From positions 1 to 41,225 of the forward strand of contig JAERTK010000128.1 of NCBI GenBank assembly GCA_016844935.1: 41,225 nt of DNA, read 5' to 3'. Of this stretch, positions 19,311-27,154 are shown piece after piece (positions within the stretch are counted from its first letter, which is position 1; every line of letters starts with the position of its first letter). A program made the translations under genes and the position numbers. A model generated the notes under the pieces. The model was given only the letters and a program-made list of their open reading frames with translations, was not told the origin of the DNA and searched no databases. This DNA is from Desulfobacteraceae bacterium (GTDB taxonomy: Bacteria; Desulfobacterota; DSM-4660; Desulfatiglandales; Desulfatiglandaceae).

Positions 19311-21566
19311 TTAGTCTTGAAATCCAGATGGCTTTATTTCTGGAAGGTCTGGCTGTGTGTTCGAAACTGTCATCGAAACTTTTTGCCTTATTTCTGGAAG
19401 GGCTGGCTGTATGTTCGAAACTGTCACCGAAATTTTTAATGACTCAAAATTGTCATCAGTTACCATGATTTCAGTCGTACCTTCCTGTCCGCCTGTAACA
19501 ACCAAATTCTCCCCATAGAGATTGACTTGAGCCACGTCTGTGTTATTTGAGGAAGCATTGTATGGTTGCGTGCCGCCACTTATTTTACAAGATCCATCCT
19601 GACCGGTTTCAAGATACAGATTATAAGGGGTAATATAAAGGTCATAGGTATGAGAGCCAATGGAAAAATGTTTTTTGGTTGAGAACGGACTTCCTCCCGT
19701 ATTATTAACAGCGTGCAGAACGATGTTAAACGCAGCCCCGTCCCAGAGATCGGCAACAAAACTGGTTTGATTTCCGACATTCAACAGGCTTGAATAGTAA
19801 TCGTGGGGGTAAGGAGAATAAGTCAGGTAGTAGCCCGTGGCTCCCGGTACAGGAGACCAGGAAATTTGAACTTGAGATGGGGTCGTTGTTATGTTCACAT
19901 CAGTAGGCGCCTGCAATGTTTGAGGAGTGAAAACTTGCACCCGTGAGTTAGATGCATCAACAACGTAAACGTCGCTGCTGTTAACGGCAATGGATTTTGG
20001 GTAATCGAGCATTCCAGGAAGAAGACCAAATCCTCCAATTTCTGCAGCAAAAACCCCATTGGAAGTGAATTTCTGAATACGATGGTTATATCCATCAACT
20101 ACGTAGACATACCCATTAGCGTCAACCGCAATACCCCCAGGATAATTAAACTGTCCATCTCCCGAGCCGGATTCCCCCCATTTAGTAACAAAACCCCCGG
20201 TAGAGGTGAACTTCTGAACACGATCATTGCCACTATCACCTACATACACATAACCATTGCTGTCCACTGCTACGCCATTTGGATTCTTGAAGTATCCATC
20301 ATCTTCACCGTATGCATCCCATATATCAACGAGATTACCAATAGAATCGAACTTCTGGATATCGCTTTTGCTGGAATCAGCCACATACACATAACCATTA
20401 CTGTCCACCGCAACATCAGATATATAAACAAACTGTCCAGCCCCGTAGCCGTATTCACCCCATTTTGTAACAAAATCCCCATTAAGGGTGAACTTCTGGA
20501 TACGGTCGTCCATTGTGTCACCTACATAGACATACCCGTTGGTGCTTATTGCAATACCCGATGGATATCCAAATTCCCCGTTTTGCCAGGTATCGAGGCC
20601 CCATTTTGTAACAAAACCCCCATTAGAGGTGAACTTTTGGATACGGTCGTTATCTGTGTCAGAAACGTAGGCATAACCATTAACACCTAATGCTATGTCA
20701 CTCGGGGCCCTAAACTGTCCATCCGACCAGCCGTATCCACCCCATTTAGTAACAAAACCCCCATTAGAGGTGAATTTCTGAACATCGTCTCTGCCGGAAT
20801 CAGCCACATAAACATAGCCGTTCGGTCCTGCTGCAATACCCGATATATAATAAAACTGTCCATCTTCCGTGCCGGTTTCACCCCATTTCGAAACAAAACC
20901 TCCAACTGAGGTGAACTTTTGGATACGGTCGTTGCCACTATCACCTACATAAACGTAATTGTTTGTGTCTACCGCTAGGCCGGTTGGACAATCGAAGTAT
21001 CCATCATCTGATCCGGAATGAGCCCATTTATCAACGAGGACTCCATTGGTAGCGAACTTCTGGATACGGTCGTTGCTGCAATCAGCCACATAAATATAGT
21101 TGTCTGGTCCTATCGCAATATCCGATATGGAATAAAACTGTCCATCTTCCGAGCCGGATCCACCCCATTTTATAACAAAAGTCCCATTAGAATCGAACTT
21201 CTGGATACGAGTATCACTACCGACATAAACATAACCATTGCTATCCAAAGCTATTTCGCCTGGGTAACGGAACTGTCCATCCAGATAACCAAAATCACCC
21301 CATGCGGTAATAAAACTCCCGTCAGAGGCGAATTTTTGAACACGGTGATTGTTTCTATCCACCACATAAACATTTCCATTCGCATCTATGGCTGTATCTC
21401 GCGGAAATTCAAAGTAATGCGGCCATGGTGATGTACCCGGCATCATGAGCTTGAAACAGTATTCCTCTGACGCAAATGCGGTTGTTGACAACAAAGTTGC
21501 TACAAATGCAAGGATGGCGACTCCACTGAAAAAGCGGGATGACGCTGTTTTGTTTTGGATACTCAT
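19311..21566 (-). CDS. Exported NHL-repeat beta-propeller protein with FN3-like domain
   Basis: The 751-residue protein starts with a signal peptide (hydrophobic 13-30, likely cut after TTAFA). Residues about 52-550 form eleven NHL blades of roughly 45 residues each, with the pattern YVYVxDxxNxRIQKF...G.FVTKWG...DGQF. Blades 2-4 resemble blades 7-9 (the third and eighth both have the unusual VDxWxxxGxxDGYF), so a multi-blade unit was duplicated. A fibronectin-III-like domain follows (about 552-640; QISWSPVPGATGYYLTY), then a further beta domain and a duplicated tail. NHL propellers bind proteins, nucleic acids or glycans; the ligand here is unknown. GGAGG precedes the ATG. It lies 28 bases behind the caspase gene, so the two are probably one operon. 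It has no anchor and may be periplasmic or secreted. Confidence 0.85.
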   Translation of the reverse strand: MSIQNKTASSRFFSGVAILAFVATLLSTTAFASEEYCFKLMMPGTSPWPHYFEFPRDTAIDANGNVYVVDRNNHRVQKFASDGSFITAWGDFGYLDGQFRYPGEIALDSNGYVYVGSDTRIQKFDSNGTFVIKWGGSGSEDGQFYSISDIAIGPDNYIYVADCSNDRIQKFATNGVLVDKWAHSGSDDGYFDCPTGLAVDTNNYVYVGDSGNDRIQKFTSVGGFVSKWGETGTEDGQFYYISGIAAGPNGYVYVADSGRDDVQKFTSNGGFVTKWGGYGWSDGQFRAPSDIALGVNGYAYVSDTDNDRIQKFTSNGGFVTKWGLDTWQNGEFGYPSGIAISTNGYVYVGDTMDDRIQKFTLNGDFVTKWGEYGYGAGQFVYISDVAVDSNGYVYVADSSKSDIQKFDSIGNLVDIWDAYGEDDGYFKNPNGVAVDSNGYVYVGDSGNDRVQKFTSTGGFVTKWGESGSGDGQFNYPGGIAVDANGYVYVVDGYNHRIQKFTSNGVFAAEIGGFGLLPGMLDYPKSIAVNSSDVYVVDASNSRVQVFTPQTLQAPTDVNITTTPSQVQISWSPVPGATGYYLTYSPYPHDYYSSLLNVGNQTSFVADLWDGAAFNIVLHAVNNTGGSPFSTKKHFSIGSHTYDLYITPYNLYLETGQDGSCKISGGTQPYNASSNNTDVAQVNLYGENLVVTGGQEGTTEIMVTDDNFESLKISVTVSNIQPALPEIRQKVSMTVSNTQPDLPEIKPSGFQD
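19331..19438 (-). repeat. 54-bp tandem direct repeat at the 3' end of the NHL gene
   Basis: Two adjacent 54-base units (19331-19384 and 19385-19438) differ at only a few positions. They encode two copies of an 18-residue peptide built around TVSNxQPxLPEI at the very C-terminus of the NHL protein. The unit is a multiple of three, so copy number can change without breaking the frame. Confidence 0.85.
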
Positions 21567-21594
21567 CTCACTTACCTCCTTTCCGAATGAAACT

Positions 21595-24087
21595 CTATTT
21601 AATACTTCGAACAGCTTTTACAAAATTGATAGCTTCAACTATCTCGTAGCGGGAGCTCTCATTCCGCCCGTAACCGAGAACGATCACCCCATCAGAAAAG
21701 TCCACATAATAAGCGGTTTCCGTTGCCTCATCGGCACTGCTATCTGCGCTCCAGCAGGTCTTTTTCGAACTCTCAAAAATAGGGTCCAAATACATTCCTG
21801 TCTTCTCATGCGCTTTTGTCATCAACGAAGATAACTCCTCAAGGGTTGGCAAACGCCAGTCATCATGAGCAGCAAATTTATCATCGTTCAGATCAGCAAT
21901 ATAGTTTTCAACCTCGAAGTAATTGCGTTTAGAGGAAGATCCCCCCCTTTCCCACATCAGGCCGGTCGAATGGTCCGTAACTGTTCCGTCTCTATTATCT
22001 GAAAAGTTCTTGAGAAAACCACCTTTTTCATTCAATTTCTTGGAATAGAAATTGTGGTGAAGAATCATTTTTTCAATATCTGATTCATCCATTCGGATGG
22101 GCTTACGCCTCAGAACTGCCCTTACTATCTTTTCAGGATCTGATTTCTTGGGGGCATAGGCCAATTGAAGATTTGTGGGCACCTTTATCTTCGGCACATA
22201 TACCTCATTTTGGGTTTTTGCTGTTTCTGTCCCCTGCTGAATACTTTTCTTAATAGGTTTTGTTTCTGGTTTCTTTGGTGCAAGGGTCAATTGAAGATTT
22301 GGGGGCACCTTTATCCTCGGTACATATACCTCATTTTGGGTTTTTGCTGTTCCTGCTTCCTGCTGAATACCTTCTTTAACAGGTTTTGTTATGGAAGTTT
22401 TTGAGCCACTGGCTGCAATCCCTTTTTGTGATATTAAAAGGGGTTCTTCCTTCTTCGCATTTGCAGGCAATCCGCTCTCTTGCTCCAAGGCGATGTTGTC
22501 TTTTGACTGAATAACTTGTTTCTGGTTTGCTTTGAATTTTGTGTTTCGTTCCCTCCTTAGTTTTTCAAGCTCCTGTTCCAAGGCTTTTCGCTTTTCCGCC
22601 TGTTGTCTTAGCCTTTCCAGTTCTGCTTGCATGGCCTTTCTTTTCTGAGCTTCCTGATCAACCTTCTCCTTTGAATGGGTTAGCCTGGCTTCATATTCTT
22701 TTTCTCGCGCGGCGGCTAATTTCTCAATGGTCTCCCGTTCTTTCGCCAGCTTGGCAATCTGCCTTTCCAATGCCTTTCTTTCCTGAAGTTTCTGGTTTGC
22801 TTTAGATTTTGCCCCCCGCTCCCTTTTTAGTTTTTCAAGCTCCTGTTCCAAGGCTTTTCGCTTTTCCGCCTGTTGTCTTAGCCTTTCCAGCTCTGCTTGC
22901 ATGGCCTTTCTTTTCTGAGCTTCCTGATCAACCTTCTCCTTTGAATGGGTTAGCCTGGCTTCATATTCTTTTTCTCGCGCGGCGGCTAATTCCTCAAAGG
23001 CTTCCCGTTCTTTCGCCAGCTTGGCAATCTGCCTTTCCAATGCCATTTTTTCCTGAAGCGTCTGTTTTCCCTGCTGAGGAGCCTGCTGCTGCGTCTGAAC
23101 CAGCTTTTTCATTTCCACAAGTAACCGGTGTGTCTCTTTACGCTCGGCCCGCAGTTGCTGAATGTCTTTGTTAACCAGGTCTTCCCTTTTGAAAGTGGAC
23201 TGTTCCCGGTTTTTTTGTTTTTCAAGGGTTTTTGGCGGTATAAAGATGAAATCCCCCTGATCCAGGTTGGGGTTGTTGATCTTGCCGTACTGGGGGTGCT
23301 GTTGCCTGCGGGTGTAATTGACAACATTGTCTGCCAGGTACATGCCCATCTCGCTGCCGGTAATGTAACCATCGCCGGTCATATCCGCCGCTCCATCCAA
23401 GCCGATCAAGAAGCACCGTTTGAACATGCTCTTGTCGGGCACCTGTTCATTCTCATTACCGGCGGTAATGTATTGCCGCACCGGCAAAGCACTTTTTTCG
23501 GTAATATCAACGGGCATAGCACGAACCAGTGAAAACAGTGCACCTGAAAAACAGGAATCAAAAAGCATGAGCACATGTTTGGATTTCATGCGTAAGGAGA
23601 CAGATTCGATATCCCGCATGCTAACTGCATGGGTGTCAAAGCCCACTGGATCTCCCTTTAAAGGGGGACAATCTTTGGGAATGATGTAGCCCATCTTGGT
23701 GCCGTCAGCCATAGTCTCAGTTTCGCCATGACCCGCATAATAAAAGAGAACTGCACGATTCGGTTCTTTGCCCATTTTGTAGGTCATTTCGCTTAGAATT
23801 TTTTTGAATTCACGGGACGTGGGATTGGTCACCAGCTTGACCTGAAACCCCATTTTGTCCAGTTTTGACGTCACCTCCTCGGCATCTTGAATCGCAAAAG
23901 GCAGGTCCGGCCATTTGTCATAGTCGCTGATGCCCACCACAAGCGCCCGGTAATCTTTGTAAAGGAACAAATCCTGCCCCTCAGGTGAAGCGACCGTAAC
24001 ACCACGAGTGGCCGCAGGCAGGTCTAAAGGGCTGGCCAGAGCTATTGTAAATGCGGAAAGAATGATAAAAAGGCTGACTCTTTTCAT
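21595..24087 (-). CDS. Exported caspase-fold (C14) protease with coiled coil and DUF1566/Lcl-type domain
   Basis: The 830-residue protein has a signal peptide (1-26), so it acts outside the cytoplasm. The caspase-like domain spans about 45-285, with catalytic His120 (FYYAGHGE) and Cys179 (LFDSCFSGA). Inside it lies an EF-hand-like loop, DMTGDGYITGSE (235-246), a possible calcium site. Residues 300-525 are a charged coiled coil containing two nearly identical 90-residue units (349-438 and 439-about 525). A linker with two 42-residue repeats (about 571-648) follows. The end (about 695-830) is a DUF1566/Lcl-like domain, seen in DGTVTDHSTGLMWER and DDWRLPTLEEL. No Shine-Dalgarno sequence is obvious before ATG 24087. 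The NHL gene follows after 28 bases. Substrate and trigger are unknown; the residues suggest an active protease. Confidence 0.88.
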   Translation of the reverse strand: MKRVSLFIILSAFTIALASPLDLPAATRGVTVASPEGQDLFLYKDYRALVVGISDYDKWPDLPFAIQDAEEVTSKLDKMGFQVKLVTNPTSREFKKILSEMTYKMGKEPNRAVLFYYAGHGETETMADGTKMGYIIPKDCPPLKGDPVGFDTHAVSMRDIESVSLRMKSKHVLMLFDSCFSGALFSLVRAMPVDITEKSALPVRQYITAGNENEQVPDKSMFKRCFLIGLDGAADMTGDGYITGSEMGMYLADNVVNYTRRQQHPQYGKINNPNLDQGDFIFIPPKTLEKQKNREQSTFKREDLVNKDIQQLRAERKETHRLLVEMKKLVQTQQQAPQQGKQTLQEKMALERQIAKLAKEREAFEELAAAREKEYEARLTHSKEKVDQEAQKRKAMQAELERLRQQAEKRKALEQELEKLKRERGAKSKANQKLQERKALERQIAKLAKERETIEKLAAAREKEYEARLTHSKEKVDQEAQKRKAMQAELERLRQQAEKRKALEQELEKLRRERNTKFKANQKQVIQSKDNIALEQESGLPANAKKEEPLLISQKGIAASGSKTSITKPVKEGIQQEAGTAKTQNEVYVPRIKVPPNLQLTLAPKKPETKPIKKSIQQGTETAKTQNEVYVPKIKVPTNLQLAYAPKKSDPEKIVRAVLRRKPIRMDESDIEKMILHHNFYSKKLNEKGGFLKNFSDNRDGTVTDHSTGLMWERGGSSSKRNYFEVENYIADLNDDKFAAHDDWRLPTLEELSSLMTKAHEKTGMYLDPIFESSKKTCWSADSSADEATETAYYVDFSDGVIVLGYGRNESSRYEIVEAINFVKAVRSIK
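22144..22377 (-). repeat. Tandem 126-bp repeat in the linker of the caspase gene
   Basis: Two copies with a period of 42 codons encode the pattern IQQxxxTAKTQNEVYVPxIKVPxNLQLxxAPKK. They separate the coiled coil from the C-terminal DUF1566-like domain. The copies are more diverged than the 270-bp units. Copy number could vary between strains. Confidence 0.85.
22516..23043 (-). repeat. Tandem 270-bp repeat inside the caspase gene
   Basis: Two in-frame copies with a period of 270 bases (22774-23043, and 22773 down to about 22516) encode the repeated coiled-coil unit. Long stretches are base-for-base identical, including synonymous positions, so the duplication is recent or kept alike by recombination. 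Each unit contains KLAKERE, AAAREKEYEARLTHSKEK and KRKAMQAELERLRQQ. Confidence 0.9.
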
Positions 24088-24187
24088 AAAGTGCTTATAT
24101 CATACTGAAGATGTGAGCCACGACAAATATCAATGGATCACAGGTTGCACCTCAAGGCAGTTTCTCATGTGTAAAAACCATACTATC

Positions 24188-24217
24188 CCGATATCATTAG
24201 AGCGTGGGGGCTGTCAA
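24188..24217 (-). promoter_or_regulatory. Candidate promoter for the caspase-NHL operon
   Basis: On the minus strand TTGACA (24217-24212) and TATCGG (24193-24188) are 18 bases apart, about 100 bases before the caspase start. The -35 is perfect and the -10 poor. It is the best candidate on this strand in the 24088-24457 gap. Confidence 0.35.
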
Positions 24218-24383
24218 GCCCTACTAATAAAATAATAGTTATTTTTCAAAAAATATTTTACAATCTATCCTATTTTTCAAAGTTAAACAAAAAAATGATT
24301 TCCCCGTTTTTTAAAAGCCGTCGTGGAAATCTGAGAAGTTTTTTGATAGTTCTTAAATTAAAAAGGATTTTACGCTAGATTTT

Positions 24384-24412
24384 TTGACAAATTTGCCCTT
24401 TTCATCTAAAAT
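24384..24412 (+). promoter_or_regulatory. Promoter for the TPR-OmpA gene, in the 24088-24457 gap
   Basis: TTGACA (24384-24389), 17 bases, TAAAAT (24407-24412), about 46 bases before ATG 24458: a near-consensus sigma70 promoter with ideal spacing. The 370-base gap it lies in separates two divergent genes. The gap is strongly A/T-rich from about 24230 to 24440, and I see no RNA gene or small gene in it. Confidence 0.7.
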
Positions 24413-24457
24413 CAACTGATCTTTAACTAAGAATGCTGACTCTTGGAGGAGTGGGGG

Positions 24458-25411
24458 ATGGATAGGCAGGTCCAATTCATAATAATATTGTTAACTGTTT
24501 TTATTGTTTTTAGTTTCTCCCGAGGAAATTGTGCGGATAGCAAAAGATGTGAAGAATCTATTTTTCTGGAACAAAAGGCAGCGATAGAAGAAGATGTTGA
24601 TTTAAAAGAAAAAATGTTAAGCCGAGCTGTGGAACTATGTCCTTCAAATGTTTTTGCATTAAATAATTATGCAGTAATAAAAGAAAAAAATGGTGAGATA
24701 AAATTAGCTGGTGATTTATATAGAAAGGCAATTGATATAGACCCAAACTTTGCAATTGCTTATGCCGGTTTCGGTGATATAAGATCAAAACAAGGCCGAT
24801 ATTGGGAGGCTGCAAGTGCTTATCAAATATTTTTAAAACTTTTGGAAGAAGAAAGAAAAAATGATGACCCATTAAATTTAGTTCAATATGCTCCTATTTA
24901 CCAGTCAAAATTAGAAAATGCGCTGACAAATGCAAACGTTTCAGGCATTGCGACATCAGATGTAATCATCAAGAGTCTTTCTATCGTTTCATCAACTGAA
25001 AGTGTAAGAAAAACAAGGGGTATTTCAGTTGTGGCAAGAGCTAAACCGAATATTAACCTGAAAATTCTTTTTGATTCTGGATCATCGGAATTGAAACAAT
25101 ATTCTATGATGCAAATTGCTGAAATTGCCAATGCGCTAAAATCAAAGTCTTTAGTCAATAATAGTGTATTAATTGAAGGACATACAGATAATTTAGGAAG
25201 CGATCAATTCAATCTGAATTTATCAAATAAACGAGCAAAAAAGGTGAAATCGCTTCTTATTTCATTAGGCATTGATGAAAGCCGACTAAATACACAAGGA
25301 TGTGGAGAATCTAAACCAATAGCTTCAAATGAAATTGAAAAGGGAAGGGCATTGAATAGAAGAGTAACAATTGTCAATTATGGCCCTGAACCCGTGAGCG
25401 AAACTGAATGA
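24458..25411 (+). CDS. Exported TPR protein with C-terminal OmpA-like peptidoglycan-binding domain
   Basis: The 317-residue protein has a signal peptide (1-26, likely cut after GNCA) and two to three TPR units at about 55-130 (NNYAVIKEKNGEIKLAGDLYRKAIDIDP, broken here as NNYAVIKEKNG and LYRKAIDIDP). A linker follows, then an OmpA/MotB-type domain at about 200-312 with LIEGHTDNLGS, SNKRAKKVKSLL and ALNRRVTI. The OmpA domain should bind peptidoglycan, leaving the TPRs to hold a partner in the periplasm. ATG 24458 has GGAGG eight bases before it; an in-frame TTG at 24443 is less likely. The gene is divergent from the caspase operon. Its codons strongly favour A/T endings, unlike the G/C-rich genes outside the segment, which suggests transfer. 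Confidence 0.85.
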   Translation: MDRQVQFIIILLTVFIVFSFSRGNCADSKRCEESIFLEQKAAIEEDVDLKEKMLSRAVELCPSNVFALNNYAVIKEKNGEIKLAGDLYRKAIDIDPNFAIAYAGFGDIRSKQGRYWEAASAYQIFLKLLEEERKNDDPLNLVQYAPIYQSKLENALTNANVSGIATSDVIIKSLSIVSSTESVRKTRGISVVARAKPNINLKILFDSGSSELKQYSMMQIAEIANALKSKSLVNNSVLIEGHTDNLGSDQFNLNLSNKRAKKVKSLLISLGIDESRLNTQGCGESKPIASNEIEKGRALNRRVTIVNYGPEPVSETE

Positions 25412-25431
25412 AATTCAATTTTCGGTTTGGA

Positions 25432-25446
25432 TGCAAAATTTTTGCA
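25432..25446. repeat. Short perfect palindrome after the TPR-OmpA gene
   Basis: TGCAAAA-T-TTTTGCA, 20 bases past the stop. Too short and A/T-rich to be a confident terminator, but it is the only structure close behind this gene. The rest of 25447-25537 shows no gene. Confidence 0.3.
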
Positions 25447-25537
25447 CCAAAAGTCACACCAAAATACTGTAAATCTGGAAGTATAAGGAATCCTACATAA
25501 ATCCATAAGAATTTGTAATCGATAAGGCTGCAAGACA

Positions 25538-25593
25538 AAGGCAACAGTATTCAAAACCGTTATTCACAAGATCGAGTTCAGTTGCCGCCTCCA
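25538..25593 (+). pseudogene. Decayed 3' half of tRNA-Cys (right border of the segment)
   Basis: Aligned without gaps to tRNA-Cys positions 21-76, about 46 of 56 bases agree. The stretch CAAAACCGTTATTCAC (25552-25567) and the end TTGCCGCCTCCA (25582-25593) are identical. The T-loop has changed from TTCGAAT to ATCGAGT, the T-stem no longer pairs, and the base in anticodon position 34 is T. Positions 1-20 show only about chance similarity. It cannot make a working tRNA. The terminator that follows also resembles the one after the intact gene, so the relationship extends beyond the tRNA. Confidence 0.8.
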
Positions 25594-25603
25594 GGAAAAA
25601 ATG

Positions 25604-25645
25604 AAAAGGGTCGTGAGCAAAACATTAGCTTACGGCCCTTTTTTT
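25604..25645. terminator. Bidirectional intrinsic terminator between the island remnant and htrA
   Basis: A 15-bp stem with two G-T pairs (arms 25604-25618 and 25628-25642) and a nine-base loop, flanked by T-runs on both strands. It can stop rightward transcripts from the island and the leftward htrA/Bat transcript, whose last stop codon is at 25665. Both it and the tRNA terminator at 19055 end in TTTTTTTGTG. Confidence 0.85.
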
Positions 25646-25664
25646 GTGCCTGAGAATAGTCAAC

Positions 25665-27140
25665 TTATTTGGTCAGTGTGATGGCCATGAACCCCCTGTT
25701 GCTCCTTAAAATGTACAGTGTTATGGTATCTCCTTTTTTGAACTTTCCGATCTCTTTCAGATATTGATCCATGTCTTTCACATCCTGGTGGTTGATCTCC
25801 TTGATGAGATCGCCGGGCAGAACACCTGCTTCCTCCCCCTTGCTGTCCGGTTCAACACCCACCACCATGACGCCATTTTCGGCCTGAAGCCGGAACTGCT
25901 GAATGATTTCGGGGGTCAGGTTGGATACGGCAATGCCGAGGGGGTTCTTTTTCTGAACCTCCGGCGTCTGGGCGGCCAGCATTTTTTCGGGCCTTTTTCC
26001 CAGTTCAATGGTGAATTTCTTTTCAGTGCCACCGCGGAGGACCAGCAGGCTGGCCTCCTTTCCCACGGCGGACTCGGCGATGGTCCGGCTTAATTCACGA
26101 CTGCTGTCGACTTTCTTCCCATTGACCGCCAATATGATGTCTTTGGCGCGAATGCCGGCTTTTTCCGCCGGATCACCGGGAAAGACTTTGGTGACCAGGA
26201 CACCCGCATCTCCATCGACTCCGTAATAGGACTTCAATTCCTTGCTGAGATCCTGGATGCCGATGCCAAGCCAACCGCGGGTGACTTCTCCTTTGGCCTG
26301 TAACTGTTCTATGATCCCTTTGGCCATGTTCACGGGAATGGCGAACCCGATCCCCTGACCCCCTGCGATAATGGCCGTATTGATGCCCACCACTTTTCCG
26401 TCCATATTGAGGAGGGGCCCGCCGCTGTTGCCGGGGTTGATGGAGGCATCCGTCTGGATGAAGTCATCATACGGGCCCGAACCGATCACCCGGCCCTTGG
26501 CGCTGATAATCCCCACGGTGACCGTATGTTCCAGGCCGAAGGGGTTTCCGATGGCCATAACCCATTCACCCACCCTGACGTCATCGGAATTGCCGAACTG
26601 GATGGTCGGCAGGTTGCCATCTGATTTGATTTTGATGAGGGCCAGGTCCGTATTGGGGTCCCGCCCCTTGACCTCCGCATCAAACTCGCGGTCGTCTTTC
26701 AGGATCACCTTGATTTTATCCGCGCCCTCCACCACGTGATTGTTGGTGACGATGAAACCGGACTGGTCAATGATGAAACCGGAACCGAGGCTCCTCTGTT
26801 TGAATCCCTGATTGGGCCTGCCGCCGAAAAATTTTTCAAAAAAATCGCGAAAAGGATCATTTTGTCCATGGGGTCCACCCCTGAAATGTGGGTTCCCTTC
26901 CATGGTACGTTTGTCGTTTTTTTCCGAACGAATGTTGACCACGGCGGGACTGTATTTCTCGGCCAGTTCCGTGAAACTTTCAGGCACAAAGCGTACGTGC
27001 CTCTGATCCTTTCCGGAAGAGGCCTGGGTAAGCGGAATCGAATAGACTGTGACCAGCGCAAACAGGGCGGCCATCAGAAAAACCAGGTGCCTTCTCGCTG
27101 GTACCGATGAACGTTTTTTAGTTTTTGGCAATATTTTCAT
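25665..27140 (-). CDS. HtrA/DegP-family periplasmic serine protease with two PDZ domains
   Basis: The 491-residue protein has an N-terminal hydrophobic segment (18-36) acting as signal or anchor and a trypsin-like domain with the full triad: His135 (VTNNHVV), Asp165 (TDLALIK) and Ser239 (NPGNSGGPL). Two PDZ domains follow (about 285-380 and 400-490). A Gly/His/Asn-rich LA-type loop at 80-112 precedes the catalytic core. It degrades or refolds damaged envelope proteins. AAGGAG lies eight bases before the ATG. Its position 14 bases behind the batE-like gene suggests it is the last gene of the Bat transcript. DegP and DegQ cannot be told apart by eye. Confidence 0.93.
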   Translation of the reverse strand: MKILPKTKKRSSVPARRHLVFLMAALFALVTVYSIPLTQASSGKDQRHVRFVPESFTELAEKYSPAVVNIRSEKNDKRTMEGNPHFRGGPHGQNDPFRDFFEKFFGGRPNQGFKQRSLGSGFIIDQSGFIVTNNHVVEGADKIKVILKDDREFDAEVKGRDPNTDLALIKIKSDGNLPTIQFGNSDDVRVGEWVMAIGNPFGLEHTVTVGIISAKGRVIGSGPYDDFIQTDASINPGNSGGPLLNMDGKVVGINTAIIAGGQGIGFAIPVNMAKGIIEQLQAKGEVTRGWLGIGIQDLSKELKSYYGVDGDAGVLVTKVFPGDPAEKAGIRAKDIILAVNGKKVDSSRELSRTIAESAVGKEASLLVLRGGTEKKFTIELGKRPEKMLAAQTPEVQKKNPLGIAVSNLTPEIIQQFRLQAENGVMVVGVEPDSKGEEAGVLPGDLIKEINHQDVKDMDQYLKEIGKFKKGDTITLYILRSNRGFMAITLTK

Positions 27141-27154
27141 GGCGTACTCCTTTT

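Larger units (their letters stand above)
19045..25593. mobile_element. Candidate tRNA-Cys-associated genomic island (no integrase seen)
   Basis: The segment runs from the 3' end of intact tRNA-Cys to the CCA of a second, decayed tRNA-Cys 3' half. Between tRNA positions 21 and 76 the two copies agree at about 46 of 56 bases, including an uninterrupted CAAAACCGTTATTCAC that starts in the anticodon loop, a common crossover site of tyrosine recombinases. The genes inside (exported caspase, NHL protein, TPR-OmpA) have no link to the housekeeping genes outside. At least the TPR-OmpA gene is far richer in A+T. No integrase, excisionase or mobilisation gene remains. An ancient tandem tRNA duplication later filled with genes is the main alternative. 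Confidence 0.5.

Noticed and set aside
21595..22010. Diversity-generating retroelement target in the DUF1566-like C-terminal domain
   Set aside because: Such lectin-like domains can be variable proteins, but there is no reverse transcriptase, no template repeat and no adenine-directed variation in the window.
22144..23043. CRISPR-like array
   Set aside because: The repeats are in-frame coding repeats of 270 and 126 bases without short repeats and unique spacers; no array exists anywhere in the window.
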